This document shows, piece by piece, positions 36,288 through 45,051 of a DNA stretch of 64,000 nt; position 1 is the first letter of the stretch, and the number at the start of each line of letters is the position of its first letter. The notes below the pieces were generated by a model that was given only the letters and a program-made list of their open reading frames with translations, made no database searches and was not told the origin of the DNA. This DNA is from Sphingomonas sp. GM_Shp_1 (GTDB lineage: Bacteria > Pseudomonadota > Alphaproteobacteria > Sphingomonadales > Sphingomonadaceae), in the NCBI RefSeq assembly GCF_026540895.1, contig NZ_JALNUR010000019.1:1-64000 (forward strand), read 5' to 3'. Made by a program: the position numbers and the translations under genes.

Positions 36288-37532
36288 TCAGCCCGCCTTG
36301 CCCTTGGCGGCTTGCATCTTCTTCATCTGCTCGGGCGAGGGGGGCTGGACCTTTTGCGGGCTGTTGGCGGGGACGGCCTTTACGCTCTGGCCGGGGCGGA
36401 GATTGGCGAGTCCTTGCGTCACCACCTTGTCGCCGGGCTTCAGCCCGTCGGTGACGACCCAGAAGGACCCTTGCGTCCGCTCGGCCTTGACCGTCTTCTG
36501 CTGCACCTTGCCGTCGGCACCGACGACGAACAGCGTCGCATTGCCCTTCGCATCGCGCGCAATGGCTTGTTGCGGGACCAGATAGGCGCTGGTGTCGATC
36601 GCCTGGGCAAAGCGCGCGCGCACGAACATGCCGGGCAGCAACAGCCCTTGCGGATTGGGGAAGCGCGCGCGCAGCGTCACGGTGCCGGTCTGCGGGTCGA
36701 CCACCGCCTCGGCGAACTCGACGGTGCCGGTCTGGCCGTAATCGGTCCCGTCCTCCAGCCGGAGTGTCACGCGCGCGCTGGCGGGGATCAGGCCGTCGCG
36801 CGCCGACAGGCTGCGGCGGAGCGAGAGCAGGTCGGCGGCGGATTGCTGGATATCGACGAAGATCGGGTCGAGCCGCTGGATTTGCGCGAGCGGATCGGTC
36901 TGGCTGGCGCTGACCAGCGCGCCGACGGTGAACAGCGAGCGTCCGATCCGCCCGGTGATGGGGGCGGGGACGGTGGTGAATTGCAGGTTGACCCGCGCGG
37001 TCTCCAGCGCGGCGCGGCTCTGCGCCACCTGTGCCGCCGCCTGGCGGGCGCTGGCCTGCGCGTTGGTATAATCCTGCTTCGAGATGGCCTCGATCTGCGC
37101 CAGCGGGCGATAGCGTTCGGCGAGGGTGCGCGTCGCCTCGGCATTGGCCTGCGCGCTTTGCAGATTGGCGGCGGCCTGGTTCACCGACGCGCGATAGAGG
37201 CGCGGGTCGATCTCGTAGAGCGGCTGGCCGCGCTTCACCAGCGAACCTTCGGTGAAGAAGCGGCGGCGGATGACGCCGGTCACCTGCGGACGGACGTCGG
37301 AGCTTTCGAAGGCGGTGGTCCGCGCCGCCAATTCGGTCACGATCGGCGCATTGGTCGGCTGAACGGTGACATAGCCGACGGTCGGCGTCTGCTGCTGTCC
37401 GCCCGCGCGCCCCTTGGCCGCGCCGCCCTTGTCACCACCACCGCATGCCGACACGCTCGCCAGCGCCAAGACCATGGCCGTGCCGGCAAGCGCCCGGCGC
37501 CCGCGAAAGCCTGGAAAGTTCAAATCGTCCAC
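36288..37532 (-). CDS. RND efflux periplasmic adaptor (AcrA/MexA-like, MFP family)
   Basis: 414 residues. Lipoprotein signal (VLALASVSACGGG), lipoyl half-motifs (VRPQVTGVIRRRFFTEGSLVKRG and TVPAPITGRIGRSLF), an alpha-helical hairpin (~115-185), and beta-barrel and membrane-proximal domains. It bridges pump and channel. The frame starts with GTG at 37532 (CAGGCAG upstream); the signal sequence requires an upstream start, so an internal ATG is unlikely. It is first in the operon. The 209-bp gap to divergent rpiA should contain its promoter; no dedicated TetR-type regulator is adjacent. Confidence 0.93.
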   Translation of the reverse strand: MDDLNFPGFRGRRALAGTAMVLALASVSACGGGDKGGAAKGRAGGQQQTPTVGYVTVQPTNAPIVTELAARTTAFESSDVRPQVTGVIRRRFFTEGSLVKRGQPLYEIDPRLYRASVNQAAANLQSAQANAEATRTLAERYRPLAQIEAISKQDYTNAQASARQAAAQVAQSRAALETARVNLQFTTVPAPITGRIGRSLFTVGALVSASQTDPLAQIQRLDPIFVDIQQSAADLLSLRRSLSARDGLIPASARVTLRLEDGTDYGQTGTVEFAEAVVDPQTGTVTLRARFPNPQGLLLPGMFVRARFAQAIDTSAYLVPQQAIARDAKGNATLFVVGADGKVQQKTVKAERTQGSFWVVTDGLKPGDKVVTQGLANLRPGQSVKAVPANSPQKVQPPSPEQMKKMQAAKGKAG

Positions 37533-37741
37533 CTGCCTGAAATGCCGAGCGGGAACCCGGCTCGCGCCTCAATGCGTGATCCGGGCAAACGTTGCTGTCT
37601 TATGTCAAATTGCACGAGGCGGGAGCGAAAAGGCAAGGGATGATGGCCTAAATCACCGGCCTTTATTGTCGCAATTTGTCGCGCCGCCGCAAAACGGGAC
37701 GCCAGGGAGCCTTTGCGGTTCTGAAGCATTTTCTCAAGGAA

Positions 37742-38413
37742 ATGAAGGATCGGGACGCCGATAAGCACCTCGCCGCCGCTGCTGCGGTGCGGGAGGTATG
37801 CGACGATATGCTGGTGGGCCTGGGCACGGGCTCGACCGCCGCGAATGCCATTACGGCGCTCGCCGAACGGAGTTTGCGGATCGAGACGGTCGCCACTTCG
37901 CTTGCGAGCGCCAGGCTGGCCGAATCGCTGGGTCTGCGGGTGCGCGACTTCGCCGAGGTATCGCGGGTCGATCTGGCGATCGACGGTGCGGACGCGATCG
38001 ACGCGCGGCTGCATGCGGTCAAGGGCGCCGGCGGGGCGATGCTGCGAGAGAAGGTGGTGGCCGCCGCGGCCGACCGGATGATCGTGATCGCCGATGGCTC
38101 GAAGCGGGTGGCGCGGCTGGGCAACGCCGCGCTGCCGGTCGAGATACTGCCCTTCGCCAAAAGCTATGTCATGGCGCGGCTGGCCGATTTTTTCGTCCGT
38201 GCCATCGAGCGTCCGGACTATCGGACGGACAATGGCAATATCGTCGTCGACGGCCATGGCTGGGACGATTCCTCGCTCCCGACCCTGGCCGATTCTCTGG
38301 TAGCGGTACCAGGAATTGTCGGGCATGGTCTGTTCCTGCGCGAAATCGACGCCGCCTATATTGCGGACGACGGGATCGTTACCCGGCTGGAACGGGGGCG
38401 GAACCCGCGCTAA
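37742..38413 (+). CDS. rpiA: Ribose-5-phosphate isomerase A
   Basis: 223 residues. Motifs GLGTGSTAANAI, AIDGADAID and VKGAGGAMLREK are those of RpiA. It interconverts ribose-5-phosphate and ribulose-5-phosphate. The ATG at 37742 gives the normal family length; AAGGA lies immediately upstream with short spacing, so the start is slightly uncertain (the frame opens at 37676). It opens a run of pentose-phosphate genes. Confidence 0.93.
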   Translation: MKDRDADKHLAAAAAVREVCDDMLVGLGTGSTAANAITALAERSLRIETVATSLASARLAESLGLRVRDFAEVSRVDLAIDGADAIDARLHAVKGAGGAMLREKVVAAAADRMIVIADGSKRVARLGNAALPVEILPFAKSYVMARLADFFVRAIERPDYRTDNGNIVVDGHGWDDSSLPTLADSLVAVPGIVGHGLFLREIDAAYIADDGIVTRLERGRNPR

Positions 38414-38487
38414 GGCCGGACGCGCATGGCAACCAGAGCGGACGCGGGCGCGTTCGATCGTACAAGACAAGGATGAGGCCAGACTCC

Positions 38488-40575
38488 ATGACCGATGCCA
38501 CCACCCACGCCGTGGCCGATACCCATCTGCACGAAGACGGGTCGATCGAGCGACTGACCATCGACACCATCCGCACCCTGTCGATGGACGCGGTGCAGCA
38601 GGCCAATTCGGGCCACCCCGGCACGCCGATGGCGCTGGCCCCGGTCGGTCACACCGTCTGGTCGAAATTCCTGCGCTACGATCCCGCGCATGCCGACTGG
38701 CCCAATCGCGACCGCTTCGTGCTGTCGGTCGGCCATGCCTCGATGCTGCTCTATTCGCTGATCCACCTTGCGGGGATCGAAGAGATCGACGCGAACGGCA
38801 AGAAATCGGGCAAGCCCGCGCTGAGCCTGGAAGACCTGAAGGGGTTCCGCCAGCTTAGCTCCAAGACGCCGGGCCACCCCGAATATCGCCACACCACGGG
38901 CGTCGAGACGACGACCGGTCCGCTGGGCGCGGGCTGCGGCAACTCGGTCGGCATGGCCATCGCCGAGCGCTGGCTGGCGTCGTACTTCAACCGCGAGGGT
39001 TTCCCGATCTTCGACCATGACGTCTATGTCGTGTGCGGCGACGGCGACATGATGGAGGGCGTCGCGTCGGAAGCCGCCTCGACCGCCGGGCATCTGAAGC
39101 TGTCCAACCTGTGCTGGATTTATGACTCGAACCAGATTTCGATCGAGGGCGGCACCGACATCGCGTTCGACGAGGATGTGGGCAAGCGGTTCGAGGCCTA
39201 TGGCTGGAACGTGCTGCATGTCGACGACGCGAACGACATCGGTGCGCTGACCGCCGCGCTCGATACGTTCAAGGCGACCACCGACAAGCCGACCTTCATC
39301 GTCGTCAAGTCCGTGATCGGCTATGGCAGCCCCAAGGCGGGCAGCGAAAAGGCGCATGGCGAGCCGCTGGGCGAGGACGCGATCCGCGCGACGAAGAAGG
39401 CCTATGGCTGGCCCGAGGACGCCAAGTTCCTGGTGCCGGACGGCGTGCGCGAAGCGTTCCAGGGTGCGATCGAAGCGCGCGGCAAGCCGCTGCGCGACGA
39501 ATGGGTCGCGATGGTCGAGCGCTATCGCGCCGAATATCCCGAACTCGCCGCGCAGCTCGACGCGATGCTCGCCGACAAGCTGCCCGACGGCTGGGACAGC
39601 GAGATTCCGGTGTTCGAGGCGGATGCCAAGGGCGTCGCCAGCCGCGACTCGGGCGGCAAGGTCCAGAACGCCATCGCCGCCAAGGTGCCGTGGCTGATCG
39701 GTGGTTCCGCCGACCTCGCCCCCTCGACCAAGACGCTGATCAAGGATGGCGGTTCGTTCCAGGCGGGCAGCTATGGCGGGCGCAACATGCATTTCGGTGT
39801 GCGCGAGCATTCGATGGGCGCGATCGTTGACGGCATGGCGCTGTCGCATCTGCGCTCCTATGGCGCGACCTTCCTGGTCTTCTCCGACTATATGCGTGCG
39901 CCGATCCGCCTTGCCGCGATCATGGAGCTGGGCGCGGTGTTCGTCTTCACGCACGACTCGATCGGCGTGGGCGAGGATGGCCCGACCCACCAGCCGATCG
40001 AGCATCTGGCGACGCTGCGCGCGATCCCCGGCCTCGACACGATCCGTCCCGGCGATGCCAACGAGGTCGCCGAGGCATGGCGCTGCGCCGTCGAGTCGGC
40101 CAGCCACCCGACCGCGCTGATCTTCTCGCGTCAGGCGCTCCCCACCCTGGATCGCAGCAAATATGCTCCGGCCTCGGGCGTGAAGAAGGGTGGCTATGTC
40201 CTTGCGGATTGCGAGGGCACACCCGATCTTATCCTTATCGCAACGGGTTCGGAACTGTCGCTGGTGACGGACGCCTATGAGACGCTGAAGGCGGATGGCG
40301 TGAAGGTTCGCGTCGTCTCGCTGCCGAGCTGGTATCGCTTCGAGATGCAGGACGCGGTCTATAAGGAAAGCGTCCTGCCGCGCGCCGTCACCAAGCGGCT
40401 GGCGGTCGAGCAGGCCGGGTCGATCGGCTGGGACCGCTATGTCGGGTTCGAGGGGCGGACGATCACCATGTCGACCTTCGGCGCCTCGGCCCCGCTCGCC
40501 AAGTTGCAGGACAAGTTCGGCTTCACCCATGACAATGTCGTGAAGGTGGCCCGCGAAATGCTGGAGACCAAGTGA
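38488..40575 (+). CDS. tkt: Transketolase
   Basis: 695 residues. Thiamine-diphosphate motif GDGDMMEGVASEAASTAGHL at 184-203, then NLCWIYDSNQISIEG, the pyrimidine-domain VREHSMGAIVDG and the DSIGVGEDGPTHQPIEH block. It transfers two-carbon units in the non-oxidative pentose-phosphate pathway. The ATG at 38488 is preceded by GGATGAGG; an in-frame ATG at 38473 is too close to its purine tract. The much longer open frame to 37798 is a shadow of rpiA. It is translationally coupled to tal (TGATG). Confidence 0.96.
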   Translation: MTDATTHAVADTHLHEDGSIERLTIDTIRTLSMDAVQQANSGHPGTPMALAPVGHTVWSKFLRYDPAHADWPNRDRFVLSVGHASMLLYSLIHLAGIEEIDANGKKSGKPALSLEDLKGFRQLSSKTPGHPEYRHTTGVETTTGPLGAGCGNSVGMAIAERWLASYFNREGFPIFDHDVYVVCGDGDMMEGVASEAASTAGHLKLSNLCWIYDSNQISIEGGTDIAFDEDVGKRFEAYGWNVLHVDDANDIGALTAALDTFKATTDKPTFIVVKSVIGYGSPKAGSEKAHGEPLGEDAIRATKKAYGWPEDAKFLVPDGVREAFQGAIEARGKPLRDEWVAMVERYRAEYPELAAQLDAMLADKLPDGWDSEIPVFEADAKGVASRDSGGKVQNAIAAKVPWLIGGSADLAPSTKTLIKDGGSFQAGSYGGRNMHFGVREHSMGAIVDGMALSHLRSYGATFLVFSDYMRAPIRLAAIMELGAVFVFTHDSIGVGEDGPTHQPIEHLATLRAIPGLDTIRPGDANEVAEAWRCAVESASHPTALIFSRQALPTLDRSKYAPASGVKKGGYVLADCEGTPDLILIATGSELSLVTDAYETLKADGVKVRVVSLPSWYRFEMQDAVYKESVLPRAVTKRLAVEQAGSIGWDRYVGFEGRTITMSTFGASAPLAKLQDKFGFTHDNVVKVAREMLETK

Positions 40576-41696
40576 TGAGCAAGCTGTCGGAACTGGGCGC
40601 CAAGGGCTGCGCCCCCTGGCTCGATTTCGTCGATCGCAAGTTCCTGGAGGCGAAGGGCCTGGAAAAGCTCGTCGCCGAGGACGGGCTGACCGGCGTCACC
40701 TCCAACCCGTCGATCTTCGAAAAGGCGATGGGGCATGGCGACGCCTATGACGCCACGCTCGCCGCCTTCGACAAGGAAAATCCCGGCGCGGCGACCATCG
40801 ACCGTTACGAGCATCTGGCGATCCAGGACATCAAGGCGGCGGCGGAAACGCTGAAGCCCGTCTATGACCGGCTGGATGCCAAGGACGGCTATGTCAGCCT
40901 GGAGGTCTCGCCCTATATCGCCGACGACACCGACGCGACCATCGCCGAGGCCGAGAAGCTGTGGCACGCGGTCGACCGCCCGAACCTGATGATCAAGATC
41001 CCGGGCACCCCCGCCGGCGTGCCCGCCATCGCCGCGACCATCGCCAAGGGGATCAATGTCAACGTCACGCTGCTCTTCTCGGTCGATGCGTACATCAAGG
41101 TCGCCGAAGCCTATGCCTTGGGCCTGGAAGAGCGGGTCAAGGCCGGGCAGCCGATCGACCGGATCGCCAGCGTCGCCAGCTTCTTCGTCAGCCGTATCGA
41201 CTCGGCGATCGACAAGAAGATCGACGATCGCGTCGCCGCCGGTGACGCGGAGGCCGAGGCGCTGAAGGCCGTGCGCGGCAAGGTCGCCATCGCCAACGCC
41301 AAGATGGCCTATCAATGGTATCTGGACTTCCTGAAGTCCGACCGCTGGCAGGCGCTGGCCGCCAAGGGCGCGCAGCCGCAGCGGTTGCTCTGGGCCTCGA
41401 CGGGGACCAAGGACCCGTCCTTCCCGGATACGCTCTATGTCGACACGCTGATCGGGCCGGATACGGTCAACACCATGCCGCCCAAGACGATGGACGCCTT
41501 CCGCGACCATGGCACGGTGGCCGACACGCTGACCGCCGATATCGACGAGGCTCGCCACGTGCTGGCCGAGGCCGAGCGGCTGGGCCTGGACCTGAACGGC
41601 GTGACCGGCACGCTGGTGGCGGAGGGGGTCGCCTCCTTCGTCAAGGCGTTCGACGATCTGCTCGGCGCGATCGGGCAAAAGCAGCCGGCGGCCTGA
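40575..41696 (+). CDS. tal: Transaldolase
   Basis: 373 residues. Schiff-base Lys141 lies in [22 protein letters not shown] and [14 protein letters not shown] are class-I transaldolase hallmarks of the longer (TIGR00876) type. It acts with transketolase. Its start (TGATG) overlaps the tkt stop, and GGAG lies eight bases upstream. A strong terminator follows, so rpiA-tkt-tal may be one transcriptional unit. Confidence 0.96.
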   Translation: MSKLSELGAKGCAPWLDFVDRKFLEAKGLEKLVAEDGLTGVTSNPSIFEKAMGHGDAYDATLAAFDKENPGAATIDRYEHLAIQDIKAAAETLKPVYDRLDAKDGYVSLEVSPYIADDTDATIAEAEKLWHAVDRPNLMIKIPGTPAGVPAIAATIAKGINVNVTLLFSVDAYIKVAEAYALGLEERVKAGQPIDRIASVASFFVSRIDSAIDKKIDDRVAAGDAEAEALKAVRGKVAIANAKMAYQWYLDFLKSDRWQALAAKGAQPQRLLWASTGTKDPSFPDTLYVDTLIGPDTVNTMPPKTMDAFRDHGTVADTLTADIDEARHVLAEAERLGLDLNGVTGTLVAEGVASFVKAFDDLLGAIGQKQPAA

Positions 41697-41705
41697 GGCC
41701 CCGGC

Positions 41706-41738
41706 GGCCCCCTCCCCAAAGCGGGGAGGGGGCCTTTT
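41706..41738 (+). terminator. Rho-independent terminator after tal
   Basis: GGCCCCCTCCCC (41706-41717) pairs perfectly with GGGGAGGGGGCC (41723-41734) over AAAGC, followed by TTTT. A 12-bp stem; it resembles a single family A hairpin turned into a terminator. Confidence 0.88.
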
Positions 41739-41767
41739 ACATTCTGATGATAGTGATGGAGTTCCGC

Positions 41768-42751
41768 ATGAAGATCGGTCTGGTCGGCCTCGGCCGCATG
41801 GGTGGTAACATCGCGCGCCGCCTGATGCAGGCGGGGCATCAGGTGGTGGCCTGGGATCGCAGCGACGAGGCGGTGCAGGCGCTCGCCAAGGACGGCGCGG
41901 AGGCGGCCACCGGGCTGGAGGACATGGCGACCAAGCTCGCGGACAAGGCGATCTGGTGGGTGATGCTGCCCGCCGGTGGCCCGACCGAGGACACGATCGC
42001 GGAGATCGCCAAGCTGGCCAAGGATGGCGATGTCGTCATCGACGGCGGCAACAGCTTCTACAAGGACGATATCCGTCGCGCCAAGCAACTGGCCGAACAG
42101 GGCATCCATTATGTCGATGTCGGCACCTCGGGCGGCGTCTGGGGCCTGGAGCGCGGCTATTGCATGATGATCGGCGGCGACAAGGAAACGGTCGACCATC
42201 TCGACCCGATCTTTGACGCGCTGGCCCCCGGCCTGGGCGATATCGTCCGCACGCCGGGCCGCATCGCCGACAAGGTCGATCAGCGCGCCGAAAAGGGCTA
42301 TATCCATGCCGGGCCAGCCGGTGCGGGTCACTTCGTCAAGATGATCCACAACGGCATCGAATATGGCCTGATGCAGGCCTATGCCGAGGGCTTCGACATT
42401 TTGAAGTCGAAGAACAGCGACAAGCTGCCCGAGGACGAGCGCTTCGACCTGAACCTGACCGATATCGCCGAAGTGTGGCGGCGCGGCAGCGTGATCTCGT
42501 CCTGGCTGCTCGACCTGACCGCGATCGCACTCGCCAAGGACGAGATGCTGGAGCAATTCTCCGGCCATGTCGCGGACTCGGGCGAGGGCCAGTGGACGAT
42601 CGACGCGGCGATGGAGGAGAAGGTCCCGGCCAATGTCCTGACCGCCTCGCTCTTCGCGCGCTATCGCAGCCGGGTCGAGCACACCTATGGCGACAAGATA
42701 TTGTCGGCGATGCGCTTCGGCTTTGGTGGCCACACCGAAATCCCGCAATGA
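41768..42751 (+). CDS. gnd: 6-phosphogluconate dehydrogenase, decarboxylating (short type)
   Basis: 327 residues, the short 6PGDH type. The Rossmann motif [16 protein letters not shown] opens the protein; [31 protein letters not shown] and [20 protein letters not shown] (catalytic Lys and Asn) are intact. It oxidises 6-phosphogluconate to ribulose-5-phosphate and CO2. GGAG lies six bases before the ATG. Its stop overlaps the next gene (ATGA). Confidence 0.95.
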   Translation: MKIGLVGLGRMGGNIARRLMQAGHQVVAWDRSDEAVQALAKDGAEAATGLEDMATKLADKAIWWVMLPAGGPTEDTIAEIAKLAKDGDVVIDGGNSFYKDDIRRAKQLAEQGIHYVDVGTSGGVWGLERGYCMMIGGDKETVDHLDPIFDALAPGLGDIVRTPGRIADKVDQRAEKGYIHAGPAGAGHFVKMIHNGIEYGLMQAYAEGFDILKSKNSDKLPEDERFDLNLTDIAEVWRRGSVISSWLLDLTAIALAKDEMLEQFSGHVADSGEGQWTIDAAMEEKVPANVLTASLFARYRSRVEHTYGDKILSAMRFGFGGHTEIPQ

Positions 42752-43569
42752 GCGAGCCCATCCGGCTGGTGGTGTCCGATGTCGACGGTACGCTGGTCGA
42801 CCCGGACAAGAAGCTCCGCGCCGCCACCATCGCCGCCGTCCGGCGGCTGGAAGCGGCGGGGGTGGGCTTCACCATCATCAGTGCCCGGCCGCGTTCGGGG
42901 CTAGGCTGGCTGGCCGAGGAACTGGCGATCGACGCGCCGATCGGGGCGTTCAACGGGGGCACCGTGTTCCGTCGTGACGGTTCGATCGACGCGCAATTCC
43001 GCGTGCCGGTCGAGGTCGTGAAGGACGTGCTGGCGGTGGCGGCCGAGAGTCCGGTCGCCATCTGGGTCTTCGCCGACGACCGCTGGTACGCCAGCAGCGC
43101 CGAGGGGAGTCATGTCGAGCATGAGCGCAAGGCTTCGTCGCAGGAGCCGGTGATCGCGCAGGACTTTGCGGCGCTGGTCGACAAGGTCGACAAGATCACC
43201 CTGGTCAGCGACGATGCCGAATTGCTGCGTGGATTGCATGATCGGGCGAACGCGGCGCATGGGCAAGCGGCGACCATCGCCCAGTCGCAGACCTATTATC
43301 TCGACGTGACTGCGCTTCGGGCGAACAAGGGCGACGGGGTGGCGACGCTGGCGAAGGCGTTCGGAGTGCCGCTGAGCCAAGTCGCGGTACTGGGCGACCA
43401 GGCCAACGACCTTCCCATGTTGGTACGCGCGGGGCTCCCGATCGTGATGGCGAACGCACCGCAAGCTGTTAGGGAACAGATATCGGTACACACCCGTTCC
43501 AACGCGGACGACGGCGTGGCCCATGCCATCGACACGATCATCATGCCCAGAATCGGAGTGCCTTCATGA
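42748..43569 (+). CDS. HAD-IIB phosphatase, Cof family
   Basis: 273 residues. Motif I DVDGTL (Asp11, Asp13), motif II IISAR, a C2B cap (~85-185), motif III Lys in RANKGDGV, and motif [12 protein letters not shown]. Cof-type enzymes dephosphorylate sugar phosphates or nucleotides. Overlap with both gnd (ATGA) and the next gene (ATGA) suggests a metabolite-repair or sugar-phosphate role in the pentose-phosphate unit; the substrate is not shown. Confidence 0.9.
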   Translation: MSEPIRLVVSDVDGTLVDPDKKLRAATIAAVRRLEAAGVGFTIISARPRSGLGWLAEELAIDAPIGAFNGGTVFRRDGSIDAQFRVPVEVVKDVLAVAAESPVAIWVFADDRWYASSAEGSHVEHERKASSQEPVIAQDFAALVDKVDKITLVSDDAELLRGLHDRANAAHGQAATIAQSQTYYLDVTALRANKGDGVATLAKAFGVPLSQVAVLGDQANDLPMLVRAGLPIVMANAPQAVREQISVHTRSNADDGVAHAIDTIIMPRIGVPS

Positions 43570-44312
43570 AGCAACTGGTTGCGTTCGACCTCGACGGTAC
43601 GCTGGCCGAAAGCAAACAGCCCCTGGGCGAACCGATGGGGGAGGCGCTGGCCGACCTGCTCGACGTGGCGCATGTCGCGGTGATCTCGGGCGGTGACTGG
43701 CCGCAGTTCCACAAGCAGGTGGCGAGCCGCCTGCCGGAGCGCGCCGACCGCACCAAGCTGTGGCTGATGCCGACCACGGGCACCAAGCTCTATACCTATC
43801 AGGACGGCGAATGGACCCCGGTCTATGCCGAACTGTTCGACGATGCGACCAAGGCCAAGATCCTGGAGGCGTTCGACGCCTCGCTGGAGGCGACCGGCTT
43901 CGTGCCCGAGCAGACCTGGGGCGAGCGGATCGAGGATCGCGGCAGCCAGATCACCTTCTCCGCGCTCGGCCAGCAGGCGCCGATCGACGCGAAGGAACAT
44001 TGGGACCCCAAGTTCGAGAAGCGCAAGATCATCCAGGCCGATCTGAAGCAGCGCCTGCCGGGCCTGTCGATCAACATGGGCGGTGCGACGTCGATCGACA
44101 TCACCCGCGAGGGCGTCGACAAGGCCTATGGCCTGAAGAAGCTGCGCGACGCGAGCGGCATATCACTCGACGCGATGATGTTCATCGGCGACGCGATCTT
44201 CCCCGGCGGCAACGACTATCCCGCCAAGGAACTGGGCCTCGACACGGTCCGCGTGCGCGACCCGGAAGAGACGCTGGCGGTCATCGCGGGGATCGTCGCC
44301 TGCCTGAAATAA
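43566..44312 (+). CDS. HAD-IIB family protein resembling eukaryotic-type phosphomannomutase
   Basis: 248 residues. Motif I DLDGTLAESKQP (Asp8, Asp10), motif II VISGGDWPQF, a cap with LMPTTGTKLYTY, TFSALGQQAPI and SINMGGATSIDITREGVDKAYGL, and motif IV GDAIFPGGNDY. The GGATSIDITREGVDKAYGL and GDxxxPGGNDY segments are those of alpha-PMM-type enzymes, so a phosphomannomutase or a related sugar phosphatase is possible. No PMM activity can be concluded from sequence alone. It overlaps the Cof gene by four bases and continues the same co-translated run. Confidence 0.85.
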   Translation: MKQLVAFDLDGTLAESKQPLGEPMGEALADLLDVAHVAVISGGDWPQFHKQVASRLPERADRTKLWLMPTTGTKLYTYQDGEWTPVYAELFDDATKAKILEAFDASLEATGFVPEQTWGERIEDRGSQITFSALGQQAPIDAKEHWDPKFEKRKIIQADLKQRLPGLSINMGGATSIDITREGVDKAYGLKKLRDASGISLDAMMFIGDAIFPGGNDYPAKELGLDTVRVRDPEETLAVIAGIVACLK

Positions 44313-44818
44313 GCGACAGCGCATCGGCCATCCTGCGCGCCCGGACCGGTCCCGCGCATGAGGCGGTGGATGCCGCTTATGGTGCCTATCGGCTGGACGA
44401 TCGGGAAAGCTATACGGCGTTCCTGATCGCCCATGCGCGGGCACTGCCCGTGGTCGAGGACTGGTTGTCCGCACGGCGGATCGGCTTTCCCTGGCGGTCG
44501 CGGCGTGCGGCGCTGGCGGCGGACCTTGCGGCGTTGGGCCAGGCCATGCCCGAGCCCCTGACGCTCGACCTGCCGGATGACGACGCGGCGCGCTGGGGCG
44601 CGCTGTACGTGACGGAAGGATCGCGGCTGGGCGGGGTGATGCTCGCCCGGCAGGTGGGGGAGGGGTTGCCCAAGGCCTATCTCCAATCCGGCTTCGGGCC
44701 GGGCGAGTGGCGCGACTTCCGCCATGCGCTGGATGCGGCGGCGGGTGATGAGGCGTGGATCGACCGGGCAGTAGAGGCCGCAGACATTGTGTTCGCCCTT
44801 TACGGCAAAGCGGCGTAA
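44300..44818 (+). CDS. Heme oxygenase, bacteriophytochrome-associated type
   Basis: About 172 residues: RARTGPAHEAVDAAYG near the start carries the heme-ligand His (codon 44357); GALYVTEGSRLGGVMLARQVG is the conserved distal helix with the flexible Gly-rich kink. It cleaves heme to biliverdin, the chromophore of the convergent bacteriophytochrome (45052). The frame has no ATG, GTG or TTG between the preceding gene's last codons and the His; candidates are CTG at 44300 (with GGGGA upstream) or ATA at 44309. A start inside the HAD gene would mean translational coupling. The function is firm; the start is not. Confidence 0.8.
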   Translation: MPEISDSASAILRARTGPAHEAVDAAYGAYRLDDRESYTAFLIAHARALPVVEDWLSARRIGFPWRSRRAALAADLAALGQAMPEPLTLDLPDDDAARWGALYVTEGSRLGGVMLARQVGEGLPKAYLQSGFGPGEWRDFRHALDAAAGDEAWIDRAVEAADIVFALYGKAA

Positions 44819-44825
44819 CCCCCAT

Positions 44826-45028
44826 CCTCCGTTCAGCCTGAGCGAAGTCGAAGGCTAGGGGATTCGCCTTACTTTTATTCCCCTCCACCCCGGCGAAGGC
44901 CGAGGTCCGGATGCGAGGCATTTTGACGCTCCGAAAGGATGCCAAAACTGGACTCCCGCCTTCGCCGGGGTGGCCCCTGTGGGGTAATTATGCCCTTGGC
45001 CTTCGACTTCGCTCAGGCTGAACGGAGG
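44826..45028. repeat. Nested family B and family C inverted repeats
   Basis: Outer arms (family B) 44826-44855 and 44999-45028 are a perfect 30-bp inverted repeat (CCTCCGTTCAGCCTGAGCGA... and complement). Inner arms (family C) 44885-44908 and 44950-44973 are near-perfect (CCACCCCGGCGAAGGC core). The element sits between convergent heme oxygenase and phytochrome genes. Confidence 0.85.
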
Positions 45029-45051
45029 TTAGAGCCCTGAAGGCTTCCCCC

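Noticed and set aside
38410..40530. 706-codon minus-strand ORF over transketolase
   Set aside because: Same reason: low-complexity antisense shadow of an intact, recognised gene.
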